The notes: a model not told the origin generated them from the letters alone. A stretch of DNA of 54,753 nt from an uncultured Clostridia bacterium (GCA_945638575.1 CALZDP010000006.1:1-54753), one strand, 5' to 3'; shown: positions 23,721-32,761, counted from the stretch's first letter. Program-made: numbers and translations.

Positions 23721-25217
23721 ATGAAAAAGTTTTTGTGTTTAGTTCTTGCCCTGGGTATGGCGCTTTCTTTAGTTGCTTGTACCGGAAGTTTTTCCGGCGT
23801 AAAAGACTTTGGCGGCAATGTTTCCTCCAACGGCGGTTTTGCCGTAATTAAGGGCGATTACGTATATTTTATCAACGGCGTAGAATCCAACACCGCAGAT
23901 AACGCTTTCGGCACACCCGTTAAAGGGGCGCTTGTCCGTTGCAAAAAGGCAGATCTCGGCAACTCCGCCGCTTGCGAAGTGGTTATCCCCAAACTTGTAT
24001 TCACCAACGCTGCGGAAGGCAGTAACGGTTTTTACATTTACGGCGACTACGTTTATTATACTTCCCCCAGCACCGACAAAGACAAAACCGGTGCCGTTCA
24101 AAACACTTCGTTAGAGTTTTTAAGAACCAAACTTGACGGAACAGATACCACCGAAATTACTACCGTAAACAATTTAACGGCGGCATTCAGATACGTTGAA
24201 GACCGCGATAATATCTACCTTGTAGTAAACACCACCGACAAAGACGGCAACAACGTACTTAAAAGTTACGACGCCACTAAGGCAAACACCGAACTTGCTA
24301 CAAGCGGAACGGTTATTAACTATGCGTTTTCCGATGATTTGGCTAAATCTTACTGCTACTATGTAGAAACCGCGCACGACGACACTCTTGACGAAGACGA
24401 ATCCTTCCAAAACATCGTTAAGTTCAACTTTAACGGCGATGAAAAGACCACCGTTTTAGAAGGCAACGACGGAACGCAAGGCGCAACCTTTGCTTTAATC
24501 AAGGATACCGGCAGTGAATTATACTATTCCAAAACCTACGTTGACACTACCGTTGCTACGACCGTAAGATATTACGTCTCCCAAAACGGCGAGTTCACCG
24601 GTGAAAACAACATCCTTTTAAGCGAATCCACAACAAATGCTTCCACGGTTTTTGCAAGCACTTCTTTCTATAAAGATATCAACCACATCATTTATTTCGA
24701 TTCCACAAAAGGTTTCTTGTCATATAACTATCAAGAAAGAAACAACGATGCAACCTACGGCGTTACCTATCTTGTAAAAGACAAAAAGGTTTTAAACGAC
24801 CTTGCTTCGCTTACCGTCAGCAGTTACACCGACAAATACGTATACTTGACCGATTCTTCAAACTACTATTACAGAGTTAGCGTTGAAAAATTACTTGAAG
24901 GAACGGCTAATGTTGAACAGATTACCTACGTTACTTTAAAAACCGGTTCTACCTTCTATAAACCGGAATTCATCGACGACGAATACATTTTAGCGGTTTG
25001 CGATACCACTCCCCTTTACGACTACGTTTACGCAGTTAAGATGGAAGCAGGACTCGAAGGCGACGCTAAGGACGCTAAGATTAAAACTTACGACTTCACC
25101 GTAAAAGAAAATCTTGAAAACTTTGTAAAAACAAGAGTCGGCATCCTTACCGAAACCGATAAAACCAATTATGAAAACTACCTTAAAGATACCTTTAAGG
25201 AAGAAGAAGACAAATAA
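23721..25217 (+). CDS. Large secreted lipoprotein, DUF5050-like
   Basis: 498 aa. The signal peptide MKKFLCLVLALGMALSLVAC ends in the lipobox LVAC, so Cys20 is the lipidated residue. The rest is beta-rich with recurrent DYVYFINGVE, YGDYVYYTSPSTDKD, LYYSKTYV and KYVYLTDSSNYYYR segments, the repeated YVYY pattern of DUF5050/propeller-like surface proteins. The function is unknown; it would be anchored to the outer face of the membrane. Lgt at 33252 would lipidate it. Acidic tail KDTFKEEEDK. Monocistronic with a terminator. Confidence 0.8.
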   Translation: MKKFLCLVLALGMALSLVACTGSFSGVKDFGGNVSSNGGFAVIKGDYVYFINGVESNTADNAFGTPVKGALVRCKKADLGNSAACEVVIPKLVFTNAAEGSNGFYIYGDYVYYTSPSTDKDKTGAVQNTSLEFLRTKLDGTDTTEITTVNNLTAAFRYVEDRDNIYLVVNTTDKDGNNVLKSYDATKANTELATSGTVINYAFSDDLAKSYCYYVETAHDDTLDEDESFQNIVKFNFNGDEKTTVLEGNDGTQGATFALIKDTGSELYYSKTYVDTTVATTVRYYVSQNGEFTGENNILLSESTTNASTVFASTSFYKDINHIIYFDSTKGFLSYNYQERNNDATYGVTYLVKDKKVLNDLASLTVSSYTDKYVYLTDSSNYYYRVSVEKLLEGTANVEQITYVTLKTGSTFYKPEFIDDEYILAVCDTTPLYDYVYAVKMEAGLEGDAKDAKIKTYDFTVKENLENFVKTRVGILTETDKTNYENYLKDTFKEEEDK

Positions 25218-25227
25218 AAATTTATTA

Positions 25228-25258
25228 GTAAAAGCCGCCGATTGAATCGGTGGTTTTT
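25228..25258 (+). terminator. Terminator of the lipoprotein gene
   Basis: The GCCGCCGATT arm pairs with AATCGGTGG (one wobble), followed by T7. Confidence 0.8.
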
Positions 25259-25334
25259 TTATACCCTCGGTGAATTAGCGGCGGCAGTATTATAATGCCG
25301 TCGAATAAATTTTTTAACCGTACCTTGTTTTTCA

Positions 25335-25363
25335 CAAACTTAAACCGCCGGCACAGAATACGG
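25335..25363 (+). repeat. 29-bp direct repeat, left copy
   Basis: Identical over 29 bp to 27050-27078 (starts CAAACTTAAACC, ends CAGAATACGG). It brackets the DUF4143 ATPase segment. Confidence 0.9.
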
Positions 25364-25448
25364 GTTACTATACAATTAAATATTACCAAACCTGACATAT
25401 TTAGTATGATACAGTATGAAAAATGACAAAAAGTTCGGTCGTTTCAAC

Positions 25449-25477
25449 TTGACAAAATTGATTATTTTAAGTATAAT
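25449..25477 (+). promoter_or_regulatory. Perfect consensus promoter of the ATPase gene
   Basis: TTGACA, 17-nt spacer, TATAAT: full sigma-A consensus. Confidence 0.8.
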
Positions 25478-25529
25478 AATCGAAAGTAAGTCGCTATTTA
25501 GACAAACTTTCAAATAGAAGGGGCGTTTT

Positions 25530-26822
25530 ATGAACATAATTGCAAGAGAAAGATATTTACAAAAGTTAATAGACCGCAAAGAAAACGGTATGATAAAAGT
25601 AATTACAGGCATAAGAAGATGCGGTAAAAGTTTTCTTTTACTTTGTTTATATTACGATTATTTGCTTTCTTGCGGCGTAAAGAAAGAAAATATTATAACA
25701 ATCGCTTTGGACGAAGAAGAAAACGATAAGTTCCGTGAACCGAAAGAACTTTCCGCTTATATCCGTTCAAAAATCGTTAATGAAAAGGAAGAATACTATG
25801 TATTTATTGACGAAGTTCAATATGCTATTAGGAAAGAAGATCTTAAAAGCGATAAGCCGTTGCCGTTATATAACGTGCTAAACGGTTTACTTCGTATGCA
25901 AAACGTTGACGTTTACGTTACGGGCAGTAACTCAAAACTTCTTTCAAAGGACGTTATGACCGAGTTTCGCGGGCGTGGCGATGAGGTTAGAGTATATCCC
26001 CTTACTTTCAAAGAATACTACGGCTATTTGGGCGGCGATAAATTAGAACGATTTGAAGAATACGCTCAATTTGGCGGACTTCCGCTCACGTTGTCCAAAA
26101 AAACTGCGGAAGATAAAGCCAAGTATTTGTCCGACCTTTTCAAAGAAGTGTATTTTAAAGACGTTGAGGAACGTTATAGCATCGATTTACCGGAAGTTTT
26201 ACACCTTTTGACAGATGATTTATGTTCGGCGATAGGTTCGCTTACCAATTCGTATAAAATAGCGAATGCTTTGAAATCGGCTAAAGGCGTCAAAGTGGAT
26301 TCTCAAACGATAGCAACCTATTTGGAATATTTAGAAGAATCCTTTTTATTCAATCAAGCAAAGCGTTACGACGTTAAAGGTAAAAAATACTTTCTTTATC
26401 CGTCTAAATACTACTGTACGGATATGGGCTTGCGTAATGCTCGCTTGAATTTCAGACAACAGGAAGAAACGCACGCAATGGAAAATATTATTTACAACGA
26501 ATTGGTTGCTCGTGGTTTTTCCGTTGATGTTGGAGTTGTTGAAATCGTAAGCGTAGGCGAAGACGGAAAACGCCATCAAAAACAATGTGAAATTGACTTT
26601 GTTATCAATAAAGGAATGAGAAGATATTACATTCAATCGGCATTGACGTTGAATACAGACGATAAAAATAAATCCGAACTTCGTCCATTCCTTGAAACAA
26701 AAGATTTTTTCAAAAAAATAATCGTAACAAAATCTTTTATGAAACCTTGGTTTGACGATAACGGTATTTATCACGTGGGATTATATGATTTTTTGCTTGA
26801 CGAAAGCATATTGGAAAGTTAG
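25530..26822 (+). CDS. AAA_14/DUF4143 ATPase
   Basis: 430 aa. Walker A is ITGIRRCGKSFLL at ~24-36. The AAA_14 Walker B region reads EYYVFIDEVQYA at ~88-99. VTGSNSKLLSKDVMTEFRGRG is the sensor and arginine-rich segment, and the C-terminal DUF4143 nuclease-like domain has CEIDFVINKG (a restriction-endonuclease-fold D-x-x-x-x-K pattern). These proteins are widespread, often multicopy and strain-variable in gut Firmicutes and Bacteroidetes; their role is unknown. Consensus promoter, GAAGGGGCG ribosome-binding site and flanking direct repeats mark it as an independent insertion. Confidence 0.88.
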   Translation: MNIIARERYLQKLIDRKENGMIKVITGIRRCGKSFLLLCLYYDYLLSCGVKKENIITIALDEEENDKFREPKELSAYIRSKIVNEKEEYYVFIDEVQYAIRKEDLKSDKPLPLYNVLNGLLRMQNVDVYVTGSNSKLLSKDVMTEFRGRGDEVRVYPLTFKEYYGYLGGDKLERFEEYAQFGGLPLTLSKKTAEDKAKYLSDLFKEVYFKDVEERYSIDLPEVLHLLTDDLCSAIGSLTNSYKIANALKSAKGVKVDSQTIATYLEYLEESFLFNQAKRYDVKGKKYFLYPSKYYCTDMGLRNARLNFRQQEETHAMENIIYNELVARGFSVDVGVVEIVSVGEDGKRHQKQCEIDFVINKGMRRYYIQSALTLNTDDKNKSELRPFLETKDFFKKIIVTKSFMKPWFDDNGIYHVGLYDFLLDESILES

Positions 26823-27049
26823 TCGTAATTATTACCAAAAATCAAATGATAGTCGGCAAATCGAATAACGTAGTTATCTCCGCACGAAATTTCGGTTTAA
26901 TAAGAGTCCCTATTCAATACGTAATTATTTGGGTTTCAATTCTATTGCTTTTTTGTCTTAATTTGTGTACGGTTACGAGCCTTAAATTGGGTCTAACGCA
27001 AATGAGTTTATAAATACTTACGGTTTTTGCCGATAAAGCCCGATTTTCC
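26823..27049. other. Intergenic stretch right of the ATPase gene
   Basis: No gene or strong hairpin; AT-rich spacer up to the right direct repeat. Confidence 0.4.
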
Positions 27050-27078
27050 CAAACTTAAACCGCCGGCACAGAATACGG
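27050..27078 (+). repeat. 29-bp direct repeat, right copy
   Basis: Identical to 25335-25363. It lies next to the jag operon terminator. Confidence 0.9.
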
Positions 27079-27087
27079 CTTTGCAAT

Positions 27088-27127
27088 AAATAAACGCTGT
27101 GATGTTTTTGCATCACAGCGTTTATTT
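27088..27127. terminator. Terminator at the end of the rpmH-jag gene line
   Basis: 17-bp perfect stem (27088-27104 with 27111-27127), 6-nt loop, T-rich on both sides; ends the minus-strand jag transcript. Confidence 0.88.
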
Positions 27128-27141
27128 TGTAAATATAAAAA

Positions 27142-27960
27142 TTAGTTATTTTCATTATTTTCGGTTTTGTAACTGTTACCTAAAAATACTGCTCCGCCAA
27201 AGCCGGAAGAAGATTTTGCACGAGGGGCTGAATTGGAATTTCTTCTGTTTCCGCCTTTTCTGTCAAAGTTTCTGCCGCCCTTACCGCCGCGACGGTCGTC
27301 GCCGCGTTTGGCGTTGAATCTGTCGTTGCGTCTTGAAGGATCGTAACCGTCGGGAATAATTGCGATATATCTGTTTGGTTCTTTACCTTCGGAAGCGGTT
27401 TTTACACCTTCAAAGTCAACCAAAGTAGAATGGATTATTCTTCTTTCAAACGGCGTCATAGGTTCCAAAACAACCTTTCTGCCCGTTTTAACGGCTTTTG
27501 CCGCCAGTTTAAGAGCGAGGTTCTTTAAAGTATCTTCCCTCTTTTCGCGATAGCCTTCGCAGTTAACTACAAGGCGGGTATAATTTTCCTTACCGCTGTT
27601 GTAAACGGCGCCGGCAAGACACTGAATGGAATCTAAAACTTCACCGCGGTAACCGATAACCTGAGAGGAATCGGTGGTAATAAGATTGATTACCGCTTTG
27701 CCTTCTTCGCCGCAGGTAACTTCCGTAGTAGCGGTAATATTTAAAACGTTAAATAAACCTTCTAAAAATTCAACTGTTTTGTCTATGTCGGTTTTCTTTT
27801 TTGTGATACTGACTTTAGCGTGCTTTGTCAAAAAGCCCAAAAAACCTTTTTGAGGTTCTTCCAAAACCGTGATTTCGGCATTTTCTTCTGTTAAGCCAAG
27901 TGTTTTTAAGCCTTCATTTACGGCTTCTTCTATAGTTTTGCCGGTAAACTCGTTATTCAT
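27142..27960 (-). CDS. jag: RNA-binding protein KhpB (Jag)
   Basis: 272 aa. The Jag_N domain is at ~1-50 (KTIEEAVNEGLKTLGLTEEN ... EPQKGFLGFL). A KH domain is at ~80-150 (VIGYRGEVLDSIQCLAG is the GxxG loop). An R3H domain follows at ~150-215 (EPMTPFERRIIHSTL). The last ~55 residues are an Arg/Gly/Asn-rich basic tail (RGGKGGRNFDRKGGNRRNS) beyond the usual end. KhpB with KhpA binds many RNAs and affects cell division and sporulation. Standard place 30 bp downstream of yidC. Confidence 0.93.
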   Translation of the reverse strand: MNNEFTGKTIEEAVNEGLKTLGLTEENAEITVLEEPQKGFLGFLTKHAKVSITKKKTDIDKTVEFLEGLFNVLNITATTEVTCGEEGKAVINLITTDSSQVIGYRGEVLDSIQCLAGAVYNSGKENYTRLVVNCEGYREKREDTLKNLALKLAAKAVKTGRKVVLEPMTPFERRIIHSTLVDFEGVKTASEGKEPNRYIAIIPDGYDPSRRNDRFNAKRGDDRRGGKGGRNFDRKGGNRRNSNSAPRAKSSSGFGGAVFLGNSYKTENNENN

Positions 27961-27990
27961 GTATATATCTCCTGATATTGATTTTTAACC

Positions 27991-29370
27991 TTATTTGTTT
28001 TTACGGAAGCGTTTATCACGAGATTCCGCTTCCAATTTTTTGGCGAATTGCTTTTCTACTATAGCGTTTATTAAAATTGTGCTTACCATGGACACGACCG
28101 AACTTATAACCATATAAATGGAGAAAGATGCGGTATAAATGAAAGCGAAAATACCGAACATTACCGGCATCATCCACATCATCATTTTAGAGGTCTGCGC
28201 GGCGGTGCCGTCAGCCGTTTGCAATTCCATTTGAGCCTTTTGCGTTTTGTTTGTGATAATGGTTGAAAGTATCATTACGCCGATGGAAAGGATTACCAAA
28301 ATAAGATAACCGTTGGGCATTTCCTTTTCGGCAGTCAAATTTTTGGTAAGTTCGGCATAACTTGAATCTTCCATGTTGATGCCTGCGTCAACCGCTTTAC
28401 AGCCTTCGCGTACGGTGAATCTGTATTCTGAAAATGAATTTTTAACGGGGTGTTTCCAGAATAAATCTTCTACCCAGATATTTTTTACCCACAAAAACGA
28501 CGGAACGTTTTCCCTGTAAGATTGCGCTGCGGCTTCCCTTGCCGATTGCTTTACGGTTTCGATAATCGCACTGCAACCATCATCAAAAACCTTATTGGTT
28601 ATAACCGAATTGACGTATTCGTCGGTGGCTTCTTCGGAAAAGTTTTCACGGCTGAAAACATAATTTTCTCCATCGGAAACAATATCCGTACCGACCTTAA
28701 CGCCCTCATAACCGTTGTCGTTAAGTGATTTTACGTAGGCTGCGAATTTGTTGATATCTTCCGTTATATAAACAGCATGTCCGTTTTCGTCTTGGGTTTT
28801 ACTGACGCCTGCGGCGGTAAGTTGCTCGTCCGAATAAACGGAAGATTGATTGATGTAATACTCGTTACCGATTTTTACCACAACGTCGGTGGAATTAACT
28901 TCGTCATATGTTTCCACGGCATTGTTATAACTATCCGCCATGCCCTGTATAAGTTGAAGGTTGGCATAGTTAGAGTAATTTGAAAACTGGTTGATAACGA
29001 TAATAAAAACGAATAAAGTTACAAGCGTAGGTAAGCATGACGAAAGCGCGGAATACCCTTCCTTTTTGTATAGCGCCTGTATCTTCATGTTATACATTTC
29101 TTTGTTGTTTGCGTACTGACGTTGAAGTTTTTCAAGTTGAGGACGCATTCTTTCCATTTTGATGTTATTCTTCTTCATGGAAACCCTCGAATATATATCA
29201 AGGGGCAACGTTATCAGTTTTAACACTATGGTAAAAACTATGATACCCAAACCCATATTCGGCAAACTTTCCAAAAGCCACTGAATAAACTTGCCTATAA
29301 AGTTAAGGGTATAAGGATTGTCGAACACCGGCATCGTTTCGATTACGGTGGATGATAAAAGATTGAACAT
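27991..29370 (-). CDS. yidC: Membrane protein insertase YidC, with a large insertion
   Basis: 459 aa, against ~260-290 for most Gram-positive YidC. The core is clear: GLGIIVFTIVLKLITLPLDIYSRVSMKKNNIKM (with the functional Arg), LEKLQRQYANNKEMYNMKIQALYKKEGYSALSSCLPTLVT loops, and the C-terminal membrane segments with a basic tail (FAKKLEAESRDKRFRKNK). A ~190-residue hydrophilic segment (~135-325, Asn/Tyr/Glu/Ser-rich) interrupts the membrane core between the second and third segments and should lie outside the cell. No lipobox is visible. Between yidD and jag as usual. Confidence 0.93.
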   Translation of the reverse strand: MFNLLSSTVIETMPVFDNPYTLNFIGKFIQWLLESLPNMGLGIIVFTIVLKLITLPLDIYSRVSMKKNNIKMERMRPQLEKLQRQYANNKEMYNMKIQALYKKEGYSALSSCLPTLVTLFVFIIVINQFSNYSNYANLQLIQGMADSYNNAVETYDEVNSTDVVVKIGNEYYINQSSVYSDEQLTAAGVSKTQDENGHAVYITEDINKFAAYVKSLNDNGYEGVKVGTDIVSDGENYVFSRENFSEEATDEYVNSVITNKVFDDGCSAIIETVKQSAREAAAQSYRENVPSFLWVKNIWVEDLFWKHPVKNSFSEYRFTVREGCKAVDAGINMEDSSYAELTKNLTAEKEMPNGYLILVILSIGVMILSTIITNKTQKAQMELQTADGTAAQTSKMMMWMMPVMFGIFAFIYTASFSIYMVISSVVSMVSTILINAIVEKQFAKKLEAESRDKRFRKNK

Positions 29371-29512
29371 ATTGAAATCCTTATATTTTAAATAATAGAA
29401 AAAATGACGGAATAAACAATAAGTAAAAACTTACCGTTTCCGCCGTAAAAAAGGGCAAACTACGCCTAAAATAAAGAAAATTTATATCGATACCTCTTGA
29501 AAGAGAGTTGTT

Positions 29513-29752
29513 TTATATAAGCCACTTCACGACGTTTTTACTGTCGGGAACAGGATCTAAACCGCCTTTTGATAAGGGGTTGCACCTTAAAAGCCTTCTT
29601 ATAATCAAAAAAATTGCCACGAAAAGGGAACGTTTTTTTAACGCCTCCACAGCGTATTCACTGCAGGTGGGGGTGAAAATACAACTTGTGTGTAAACTTG
29701 GGGAAATATGCTTTTTATAAAAACCAAGCAATTTTATTAAAAGATTTTTCAC
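29513..29752 (-). CDS. yidD: Membrane protein insertion efficiency factor YidD
   Basis: 79 aa. The diagnostic CIFTPTCSEYAVEALKK and RRLLRCNPLSKGGLDPVP segments are present, with a positively charged amphipathic N-terminus (IKLLGFYKKHISPSL). YidD aids insertion of membrane proteins by YidC. The gene lies between rnpA (13 bp) and yidC. Confidence 0.95.
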   Translation of the reverse strand: MKNLLIKLLGFYKKHISPSLHTSCIFTPTCSEYAVEALKKRSLFVAIFLIIRRLLRCNPLSKGGLDPVPDSKNVVKWLI

Positions 29753-29764
29753 TTTTTATAAAGA

Positions 29765-30082
29765 TTATAAGAGATTTTCTTTTTTTAACAAAAACACGAC
29801 GGACTTTTCTATTTCCGAAAACTCATAAGTTTCCTTAACGCGCGGAACGAATACTATCAATGCATTTTTAGCGATATTTTTGTACAAAGGAATGTACGAT
29901 GCGCGTAGCAATCTTTTGATACGGTTTCTTTTAACCGCGTTTCCGTGTTTTTTACTGACTGACACACCTATCCGCGTCTGCCCTTTTATTTCAAAGTAGT
30001 ACATCGCAACGGACTTGGTGTACGCCCTTTTTCCCTTGCCGAAAACAAGGTCGAAGTCGTGCTGAGATTTTAATCTTTTCAA
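29765..30082 (-). CDS. rnpA: Ribonuclease P protein component
   Basis: 105 aa. The signature RIGVSVSKKHGNAVKRNRIKRLLR (~35-58) and the C-terminal IVFVPRVKET segment identify the basic protein that binds RNase P RNA for tRNA 5' maturation. The start is a TTG at 30082, four bases after the rpmH stop, without a clear ribosome-binding site, so translation may be coupled to rpmH. The RNA partner rnpB is not in the window. Confidence 0.95.
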   Translation of the reverse strand: MKRLKSQHDFDLVFGKGKRAYTKSVAMYYFEIKGQTRIGVSVSKKHGNAVKRNRIKRLLRASYIPLYKNIAKNALIVFVPRVKETYEFSEIEKSVVFLLKKENLL

Positions 30083-30086
30083 ACGA

Positions 30087-30221
30087 TTATGCGGAAAGTT
30101 TATGACGACCTTTCGCTCTCCTTCTCTTTAAAACGTTTCTTCCGGATTTAGTAGCCATTCTTTTTCTGAAGCCGTGTACTTTTGATCTCTGTCTTTTTTT
30201 GGGTTGATAGGTTCTTTTCAT
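30087..30221 (-). CDS. rpmH: 50S ribosomal protein L34
   Basis: 44 aa, a near-perfect L34: [20 protein letters not shown] and [20 protein letters not shown]. It is too short for most ORF filters but fully conserved in length and sequence. It heads the rpmH-rnpA-yidD-yidC-jag line, driven by a promoter at 30355-30383. In most bacteria dnaA lies upstream of rpmH; here dnaN is the next gene. Confidence 0.97.
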   Translation of the reverse strand: MKRTYQPKKRQRSKVHGFRKRMATKSGRNVLKRRRAKGRHKLSA

Positions 30222-30354
30222 TATAATTTCTCCGTTTTCGCAAAATATTTGCGTTATTTTTTTAGTTTTTTTTGAGTAATTTTACTACCTGTTTTTGCCT
30301 TTTTTAACTGTTTTTTAACCTTAAAAAAGGGGCAAGCAACAGGAACGCTTAAAC

Positions 30355-30383
30355 ATTTTATTGTATTTTTTATTTTTTGTCAA
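30355..30383 (-). promoter_or_regulatory. Promoter of the rpmH operon
   Basis: Minus-strand TTGACA, 17-nt spacer, TAAAAT, with ~130-nt leader before rpmH. Confidence 0.75.
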
Positions 30384-30469
30384 CTTTTTTTGTCGGTTTC
30401 GGTAAGAATAATCTATTATATAAAGATATTCTCGCGCAACTTTACCGAAAAAACCTGCCTTTAACCGCT

Positions 30470-31573
30470 TTATACGGACATTCTTACGGGCAAGATAAGA
30501 TAAAGATATTCGTCGTCCGAATAAGGTTTGATTACACAGGGCGCGATTGAAGAATTAAGATTAAAGTTTACAAATTCATCGTCGATAACCCTTAAAGCGT
30601 CGATAAGGTATTTCGAGTTAAACGCGATAACCAAATCTTTACCTTCCAAATTGATGATAAGATTTTCTTTAACGTTACCCATTTCGGAATCGGAAGATAC
30701 GTCGACGTAATTTTCTTTTATGTCGAACTTAACGATATTCTTCATGCCCTTAGCAACGATTGAAGCCCTTTCGATAGAGGAATACAAAAGCCCTTTATTT
30801 ACTCTGAACAAGGTAACGAAGTCGTTCGGGATAATACGTTTGTAATCTATATATTCGCCTTCTAAAAGCCTTGTTAAAAATACCGTTCCGTCAACGCTTA
30901 TCATAAGGGAATTATCCTGTATTATAACGGTAACGTATTCTTCGTCTTTATCCAAAAGCCTTGTGATTTCAACTAACGCGCGCGAAGGCACGATGGCGCG
31001 GATGTTTCCGGAAGCCTCTCTTACGTTCTTTTTGCAAACCGCAAGCCTAAACCCGTCAAGAGCAACGCAGGTTAAAACATCGCCCGAAACTTCTATAAGA
31101 CAGCCCTTTAAAATCGGACGGGAATCGTCTTGCGAGCAAGCGAAACTCGTTTTGTTTATAACGTCTTTAAAGTTCTTTTGGTTGATTACGAAAGAGTTTT
31201 TGTTTATATCCTTTTTTATAACGGGATAACTTTCGGCGGAAAGACACTGGATAAAACCTTCCGAAGCGGAATAGGTTATTTTCAGTCTGGCGTCATCGCC
31301 TGCGTATAATTCGATATCGTCCTCGTTTTCTAATTTTTTAACAAAATCCGCAAAGAGTCTGCCCGGAACGACTATATCGCCTTCTTGATAGGTTTCTGCC
31401 GTAATTGTCTTTTCGATGGCGATTTCCATATCGGTAGCGGTAAGAACCAAACTGTCGCCTTTAACGGATAGTTTTATACCTTCTAAAAGTTGGTTAGGCG
31501 ATTTTGAACTTATTGCCTTTGAAACTTTATTGACTGCACCCGAAAGTTCGCAACCTTTGACGATCGTTTTCAT
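30470..31573 (-). CDS. dnaN: DNA polymerase III beta sliding clamp
   Basis: 367 aa in the three-domain beta-clamp order: N-terminal SKAISSKSPNQLLEGIKLSVKGD, central FACSQDDSRPILKGCLIEVSGD and VALDGFRLAVCKK, C-terminal VNFNLNSSIAPCVIKPY and YLILPVRMSV. The LPVRM end is the family's C-terminal motif. The clamp tethers polymerase during replication. Its usual partner dnaA is not upstream; instead the divergent 450-bp region with DnaA boxes lies there. AGAGG precedes the ATG. Confidence 0.97.
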   Translation of the reverse strand: MKTIVKGCELSGAVNKVSKAISSKSPNQLLEGIKLSVKGDSLVLTATDMEIAIEKTITAETYQEGDIVVPGRLFADFVKKLENEDDIELYAGDDARLKITYSASEGFIQCLSAESYPVIKKDINKNSFVINQKNFKDVINKTSFACSQDDSRPILKGCLIEVSGDVLTCVALDGFRLAVCKKNVREASGNIRAIVPSRALVEITRLLDKDEEYVTVIIQDNSLMISVDGTVFLTRLLEGEYIDYKRIIPNDFVTLFRVNKGLLYSSIERASIVAKGMKNIVKFDIKENYVDVSSDSEMGNVKENLIINLEGKDLVIAFNSKYLIDALRVIDDEFVNFNLNSSIAPCVIKPYSDDEYLYLILPVRMSV

Positions 31574-32010
31574 TGTAACCTCTTTTCTGATATTATTTCT
31601 TACATTAATTTAGTAGTATAATCAGTAGGCTTGTGTGGAAATGTTTACAAAATTTTTAACGTTGAAAAATTCCGTTTGTCATCGTAAAAAATGATTCTAT
31701 AAATTCCCGAAAATCCTGTTTATAACCTGTTGAATTTTTTGTGTAATGGTTCTTGATAACTTCCTGTTTGTGGATAAACGGTTATTTTGAACGCAGAAAA
31801 ATTTTACAGCCGCTTTCTTATACACATATATTATAAATAAAATTATTATAAAAGGCAAACGATTATAATGATTTTTACCTATTTTTTTATCGGTCGTTAC
31901 CTATCGGTCGATTTTTTAAAACCAACGCCCGTGTAAATTTATGGAAACAACGGTAAAAATTCACCGCGATATCAACTTTGTGGAAAAGTTTATACCCAAA
32001 ATTGTTGAAA
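31574..32010. other. Candidate replication origin (oriC)
   Basis: Divergent region between dnaN and rsmG with no gene. DnaA boxes: TGTGGATAA at 31769-31777 (perfect, reverse sense), TTATACACA at 31818-31826 (perfect TTATNCACA), TGTGGAAAA at 31979-31987 (one mismatch), TGTGGAAAT at 31634-31642 (weak). An AT-only stretch at about 31827-31851 next to the second box would serve as unwinding element. Genes diverge from it on both sides. This is sequence-based inference. Confidence 0.6.
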
Positions 32011-32023
32011 AGAGGATAATTTT

Positions 32024-32761
32024 ATGATACAATTAAAATGCTTTGTAAATAAGGGATTTTTATCGCTCGTTTTAGAAATGGAAGATATTTTTAAGTTACT
32101 TGATAATTGTAAAAATGTGGATAACTTTGTTAAATTTTTTGCCTTTTTTAAGGAAAGCGCAGGAAAATTTAACCTTACTTCTTTGTCAGACGATAAAGAA
32201 ATAATCGTTAAACATTTTTTAGACAGTCTTTACGGGCGTGATTTTTTGTCGGAAAACGCCAAAGTAGTGGAAATCGGTTCGGGCGGCGGGTTTCCTTCGG
32301 TACCCTTAAAAATAGAAAGACCGGACTTAGACTTTACTTTGATAGAAGCCACGGGCAAAAAATGCGATTACCTGAATAAGGTTAAAGAATTGCTTTCTTT
32401 CGATAAATTTCAGGTTGTAAACGGCAGGTGCGAAGAACTTGCCCAAAAGGAAAATTATCGCGGTGTTTACGATTACGCCGTGGCAAGGGCGGTTGCTCCG
32501 CTTAATATTTTGGCAGAATATTTGATCCCCTTTTTAAAGGTGGGCGGCATGGCTATTTGCTATAAGGGCAGTAACTATGAAGAAGAGATTTTAAAATCAC
32601 AAAACGCTTTATCAAAACTTAACGCAACGGTGGAAGAAGTTTACAAATACAGTCTTTGCGATAATTTGGGCGACCACGTTTTGATTATTTTAAAAAAGAC
32701 GGATAAAACCAAAGACCTCTATCCGCGCACGCAATCTAAAATAAAGAAGGCGCCGTTATGA
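32024..32761 (+). CDS. rsmG: 16S rRNA (guanine-527-N7)-methyltransferase RsmG
   Basis: 245 aa. SAM-binding motif VVEIGSGGGFPSVPLKI (~84-100), then TLIEATGKKCDYL and the RsmG-specific DYAVARAVAPLNILAEYLIPFLKVGG. It methylates G527 of 16S rRNA; loss causes low-level streptomycin resistance in other bacteria. Start with AGAGGAT upstream. An extra 15-20 N-terminal residues (IQLKCFVNKGFLSLV) precede the usual family start, so ATG at ~32078 is an alternative. Stop overlaps the next start by 4 bp (ATGA). Confidence 0.95.
   Translation: MIQLKCFVNKGFLSLVLEMEDIFKLLDNCKNVDNFVKFFAFFKESAGKFNLTSLSDDKEIIVKHFLDSLYGRDFLSENAKVVEIGSGGGFPSVPLKIERPDLDFTLIEATGKKCDYLNKVKELLSFDKFQVVNGRCEELAQKENYRGVYDYAVARAVAPLNILAEYLIPFLKVGGMAICYKGSNYEEEILKSQNALSKLNATVEEVYKYSLCDNLGDHVLIILKKTDKTKDLYPRTQSKIKKAPL

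Larger units (their letters stand above)
25335..27078. mobile_element. Cassette-like segment between direct repeats carrying a DUF4143 ATPase
   Basis: A 1.7-kb segment has perfect 29-bp direct repeats at both ends, one gene with its own consensus promoter, and no transposase or integrase. The dispersed 27-bp element is absent from it. The structure is consistent with an insertion or recombination-made duplication; mobility is inferred, not shown. Confidence 0.4.
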
